Origin: an uncultured Bacteroidota bacterium
GTDB lineage: Bacteria; Bacteroidota; Bacteroidia; Bacteroidales; UBA12481
Direction of reading: 5' to 3'
NCBI GenBank assembly: GCA_903832165.1
Contig: CAILAQ010000040.1
Coordinates: 1 to 11,129 of the forward strand
DNA: 11,129 nucleotides
The notes under the pieces are model-generated. The model saw only the letters and a program-made list of their open reading frames with translations. It was not told the origin of the DNA and did no database searches. This document shows positions 8,378 to 11,129 of the stretch, piece after piece; the first letter of the stretch is position 1, and every line of letters starts with the position of its first letter. The position numbers were made by a program, and so were the translations under genes.

Positions 8378-11129
8378 ATGCATTCCTATTCAGAGCAATT
8401 TTTACTCCTTGCCGTCGATCCTGTTTCTGGAAGGATGTATCCTGTTCCTGATCAGGTACTTCAACTTACCCTTGCGGGTGCTTTACTCATTGATGCATCA
8501 TTTGATGGAAAAATCAATGATGACTGGGAGCAGCTCACTGTTCTCAAAGCTCCTGAATCCGGAAACAGCGCGGTCGACGGGGCCCTGCTATGCCTGCTTG
8601 CCCTTGGGCGGTCGATTCCGCTGCATAAGGCACTTACCTTGGTTGCCGCCAGCGGGAAAACCATCATCCGTACGGTATGGAACTCATTGCAGGATCAGGG
8701 ATCATTGGTTTATCGGAAAAGCAGCAAGGTGCAGGGTGCCCGGAATGAGGAGTTTTTTTCGCCGGATCTGACCCGTGTGGTTGAGACACATAAAAAAATC
8801 AGGGATGCCGTGCTCGATGAGGAGATACCTGACTTTCAGATTCCTGCCCTCATCAGCCTGATGGTTGCCGGCGGACTCACAAAATATATACTGAAACCTG
8901 AAGAAGCAGCTCAATTTAAGGAACGGATAGAGTGGCTGGCAAACATGGAGTCCCTGGGCCGGGAGATTATCCGTTCAGTTCGTGTGCTCGAATCGGCCGA
9001 CCTGGAAAGTGATGCCGCGGCACTCATCGGGTTAACCCATGACCAGCCACGAACATTTGCCGGGGGTATGGAAGCTGTTCTATCCTCCCTGAACTTCCTT
9101 TATCAGGAGGCCGGAGTGAGCAGGAGCAGGAAACTTCTCGCCAATTTCAACCAGCGCGGTGGTTTTGAGTGCCCCGGATGCGCCTGGCCAAATCCTGACC
9201 ACGGCCGCTCGCATTTTGAGTTCTGCGAGAATGGGGCAAAAAGTGTGAGCTCAGCGGCCACCACCGAGCTGATAACCCGGCAATTTTTCGAAAAATGGTC
9301 GGTGCAGGATCTCCGGCTTACCCCCGGATATTGGCTTGAACAGCAAGGCCGGCTTGCCGAACCCATGATGCTCGATGAAAATGCCACCCATTACCGGCCG
9401 ATCACCTGGGACCAGGCATACCGGATAGTTGCGGATGAACTGAAAGCTTTGGGCAATCCCAATGAAGCGATCTTCTATTCCTCCGGCAAATCCTCCAACG
9501 AAGCGGCTTTCCTCTATCAGCTCTTTGCCCGTGCTTACGGTACCAATAACCTGCCCAACAGCGCCAACCTGTGCCATGAACCTTCCGGAAAGGCGCTTGC
9601 TGAAAGCCTTGGCTTTGGTAAGAGCAGCGTCACCCTCAACGATTTTCCAAAATCAGAAGCTATATTTATTCTCGGGCATAACCCCGGTTCAAACCACCCC
9701 CGCATGCTGAGCTCGCTGCAAAGCGCCGTGAGGAAAGGATCGAAAATCGTTGCGGTTAACCCTATGCCGGAAGCCAGCCTGATGGGTTTTGCCGATCCCC
9801 AGAAGCCCGGATCCTATTTTGGTAAACAGACCGCCCTGGCCAGCCTTTATCTTCAGCCGGTAATCAATGGCGATATGGCCCTCATCAGGGGAATCGTGAA
9901 GGCTGTACTTGAGGAGGAAGTGCACGACGGGAATATTCTGGATAAAGAATTTATCAATGATTATACCAGCGGATTCGAAGCATACCGGATCCGGGTGATG
10001 GATACCCCCTGGCAAACCATCGTGAAAGCCAGCGGAGTCCCCAAGGATCAGATCATGGAGGCAGCAGCCATCTATTGTAATGCAAAAAGCGTGATCGCCA
10101 GCTGGTGCCTCGGAATCGTCCACCACCGGAATGCAGTGGAAACAGTGAAGGAAATAATTAATCTCCTGCTCCTGCGCGGAAATATTGGAAAACCGGGTGC
10201 CGGCGTTTGTCCGGTCCGCGGTCACAGTAATATTCAGGGTATCCGTACCACCGGTGTCGGTGAAAATATGCCCGCCGCATTCCTGGATTCAATGGAGAAT
10301 CATTTCGCCGTGCCTATGCCCCGTACTCCCGGCCTGAGCACCATTCCGGCTTTCAGGGCCATGGCAGAGGGTAAAGTAGCGGTGCTGATCTCTTTGGGCG
10401 GGAACCTGGCGTCGGCAGTTCCTGATACTGATTTCGTGGAGGAGGCATTGCGAAAATGCCGGCTGACCGTCATGATTTCAACCAAACTCAACCGCAGCCA
10501 TCTGGCGACCGGTAAAAAGGCACTCATACTGCCATGCCTGTCACGTATGGAAGAGGATGTGCAAAATGGTGAAATTCAGTCGGTCACTGTGGAGGATGTT
10601 ACGGGAAAGATCGGCTTTTCACGTGGATGCCTCACACCGGTTGCTCCCGGTCTGCGAAGCGAAATAGCAGTTATCGCCGGTCTGGCTGGTGCCACTGTCG
10701 GCGAAAACCGGGGAATTCCCTGGCACCGGTTTGAAACCGACTATACCTATATTAGATCAACAATCTCCAAAACTATCCCGGCCTTTAAAAATCTTCCCCC
10801 GCAGCCTCCCTCAAAGTCGGTTATTAACCTCGAAAATCCACTGCGTAGCCGTACTTTTAAAACCGCCGATAATAAAGCGCATTTCAGCAGCCATCTGCTC
10901 GAAATGGCCGTGCCGGAAGCAGAGGAGCTGATGCTGATGACCATACGCAGCCACGACCAGTTCAATACTTCAATTTTCGGCCTGAACGACCGGTATCGCG
11001 GAATCAGTAATGAAAGGCGTGTGCTGTTCATGAACAGGGAAGATATGGCTGAAAGAAATATCAATCCGGAACAAATTGTCGGAATATCCAGTCATTACGA
11101 TAATAAGGAAAGAAAAATGGAAGGTTACT
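8378..11129 (+). CDS. GPP34 domain fused to FdhF/YdeP-family molybdopterin oxidoreductase (3' end outside window)
   Basis: One uninterrupted frame of 917 codons, cut by the right edge. Residues about 5-215 read as a GPP34 (GOLPH3/Vps74-like) domain: EQFLLLAVDPVSG, LAGALLIDASFDGKI, AVDGALLCLLAL, an RTVWNSLQDQGSLVY segment, and a helical PALISLMVAGGL tail. From about residue 230 the protein matches E. coli YdeP (TIGR01701-type formate-dehydrogenase-like alpha subunit): GGFECPGCAWPNPD with C265 and C268, FCENGAK with C283 (reduced Fe-S-type cysteine set), SSGKSSNEAAFLYQLFAR, NLCHEPSG with C399 as the likely Mo/W ligand, GHNPGSNHPRML, RGNIGKPGAG, RGHSNIQG, TKLNRSHL and the dinucleotide-binding part from about 840 (TIRSHDQFNTSIFG, NDRYRG). 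YdeP is about 760 aa, so roughly 30-40 residues are probably missing at the right edge. The substrate of this family is not settled; E. coli YdeP is linked to acid resistance and a Ralstonia relative sits in a cbb operon. The ATG at 8378 starts directly before the GPP34 core. The oxidoreductase call is firm, the GPP34 call good but less certain. Confidence 0.92.
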   Translation, partial: MHSYSEQFLLLAVDPVSGRMYPVPDQVLQLTLAGALLIDASFDGKINDDWEQLTVLKAPESGNSAVDGALLCLLALGRSIPLHKALTLVAASGKTIIRTVWNSLQDQGSLVYRKSSKVQGARNEEFFSPDLTRVVETHKKIRDAVLDEEIPDFQIPALISLMVAGGLTKYILKPEEAAQFKERIEWLANMESLGREIIRSVRVLESADLESDAAALIGLTHDQPRTFAGGMEAVLSSLNFLYQEAGVSRSRKLLANFNQRGGFECPGCAWPNPDHGRSHFEFCENGAKSVSSAATTELITRQFFEKWSVQDLRLTPGYWLEQQGRLAEPMMLDENATHYRPITWDQAYRIVADELKALGNPNEAIFYSSGKSSNEAAFLYQLFARAYGTNNLPNSANLCHEPSGKALAESLGFGKSSVTLNDFPKSEAIFILGHNPGSNHPRMLSSLQSAVRKGSKIVAVNPMPEASLMGFADPQKPGSYFGKQTALASLYLQPVINGDMALIRGIVKAVLEEEVHDGNILDKEFINDYTSGFEAYRIRVMDTPWQTIVKASGVPKDQIMEAAAIYCNAKSVIASWCLGIVHHRNAVETVKEIINLLLLRGNIGKPGAGVCPVRGHSNIQGIRTTGVGENMPAAFLDSMENHFAVPMPRTPGLSTIPAFRAMAEGKVAVLISLGGNLASAVPDTDFVEEALRKCRLTVMISTKLNRSHLATGKKALILPCLSRMEEDVQNGEIQSVTVEDVTGKIGFSRGCLTPVAPGLRSEIAVIAGLAGATVGENRGIPWHRFETDYTYIRSTISKTIPAFKNLPPQPPSKSVINLENPLRSRTFKTADNKAHFSSHLLEMAVPEAEELMLMTIRSHDQFNTSIFGLNDRYRGISNERRVLFMNREDMAERNINPEQIVGISSHYDNKERKMEGY

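Noticed and set aside
8378..9170. GPP34 segment as a separate gene with a frameshift into the oxidoreductase
   Set aside because: Reading every codon from 8378 to 9172 shows one continuous frame with no stop.
9572..9574. Possible selenocysteine at the molybdenum-ligand position of the oxidoreductase
   Set aside because: The codon is TGC, an ordinary cysteine, as in YdeP; no in-frame TGA is present.
9689..10225. 178-codon open frame on the minus strand
   Set aside because: It is antisense to highly conserved molybdopterin oxidoreductase sequence and its translation shows no family pattern.

Overview
The window most likely comes from a member of the Bacteroidota (Bacteroidales-like), though this is an inference. 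The evidence is two lipoprotein signal peptides ending in SGCKK/SSCKKK, starts without strong Shine-Dalgarno sites, and a TAnnTTTG-type -7 promoter element. Base composition looks mid-GC. No rRNA, tRNA, CRISPR array, transposase or integrase is visible, and there is no gene-free stretch longer than about 160 bases.

Layout, left to right. Positions 1-70 hold a tandem array of a 7-base unit (ACTGCCT/ACTGCCA) that supplies the stop codon of the first gene. Positions 62-1144 and 1144-4125 (both minus) form a two-gene polar amino-acid importer operon whose stop and start overlap by one base. The first gene (4125 to 1144) encodes a lipoprotein with a half substrate-binding domain, two complete substrate-binding domains, another half domain, and then the permease. 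The second gene (1144 to 62) encodes the ATPase, which carries a C-terminal domain resembling a degenerate RsbW/SpoIIAB-type histidine-kinase-like ATPase. Diverging from it, 4289-5305 (plus) encodes a BMP/PnrA-family nucleoside-binding-type lipoprotein. It meets, end to end with no spacer, a minus-strand operon running 8284 to 5306: an AdhE-type CoA-acylating aldehyde dehydrogenase, a STAS-domain protein (anti-sigma-antagonist type), and a protein with a C-terminal Schlafen AlbA_2 domain and an unrecognised N-terminal domain. Finally, 8378 to beyond the right edge (plus) is one uninterrupted reading frame joining a GPP34 (GOLPH3/Vps74-like) domain to an FdhF/YdeP-type molybdopterin oxidoreductase.

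How the genes may work together. The importer operon is a self-contained GlnPQ-style system: lipid-anchored substrate-binding domains, permease and ATPase from two genes. Its ATPase has a kinase-like tail and a STAS protein lies a few kilobases away, so a phospho-switch link is conceivable but unproven. The aldehyde dehydrogenase and the molybdopterin enzyme are divergently transcribed from a shared 93-base AT-rich gap, which may reflect joint redox regulation.

The most unusual items are the GPP34-molybdoenzyme fusion, the split arrangement of substrate-binding domains, and the ABC-ATPase/anti-sigma-kinase-like fusion.
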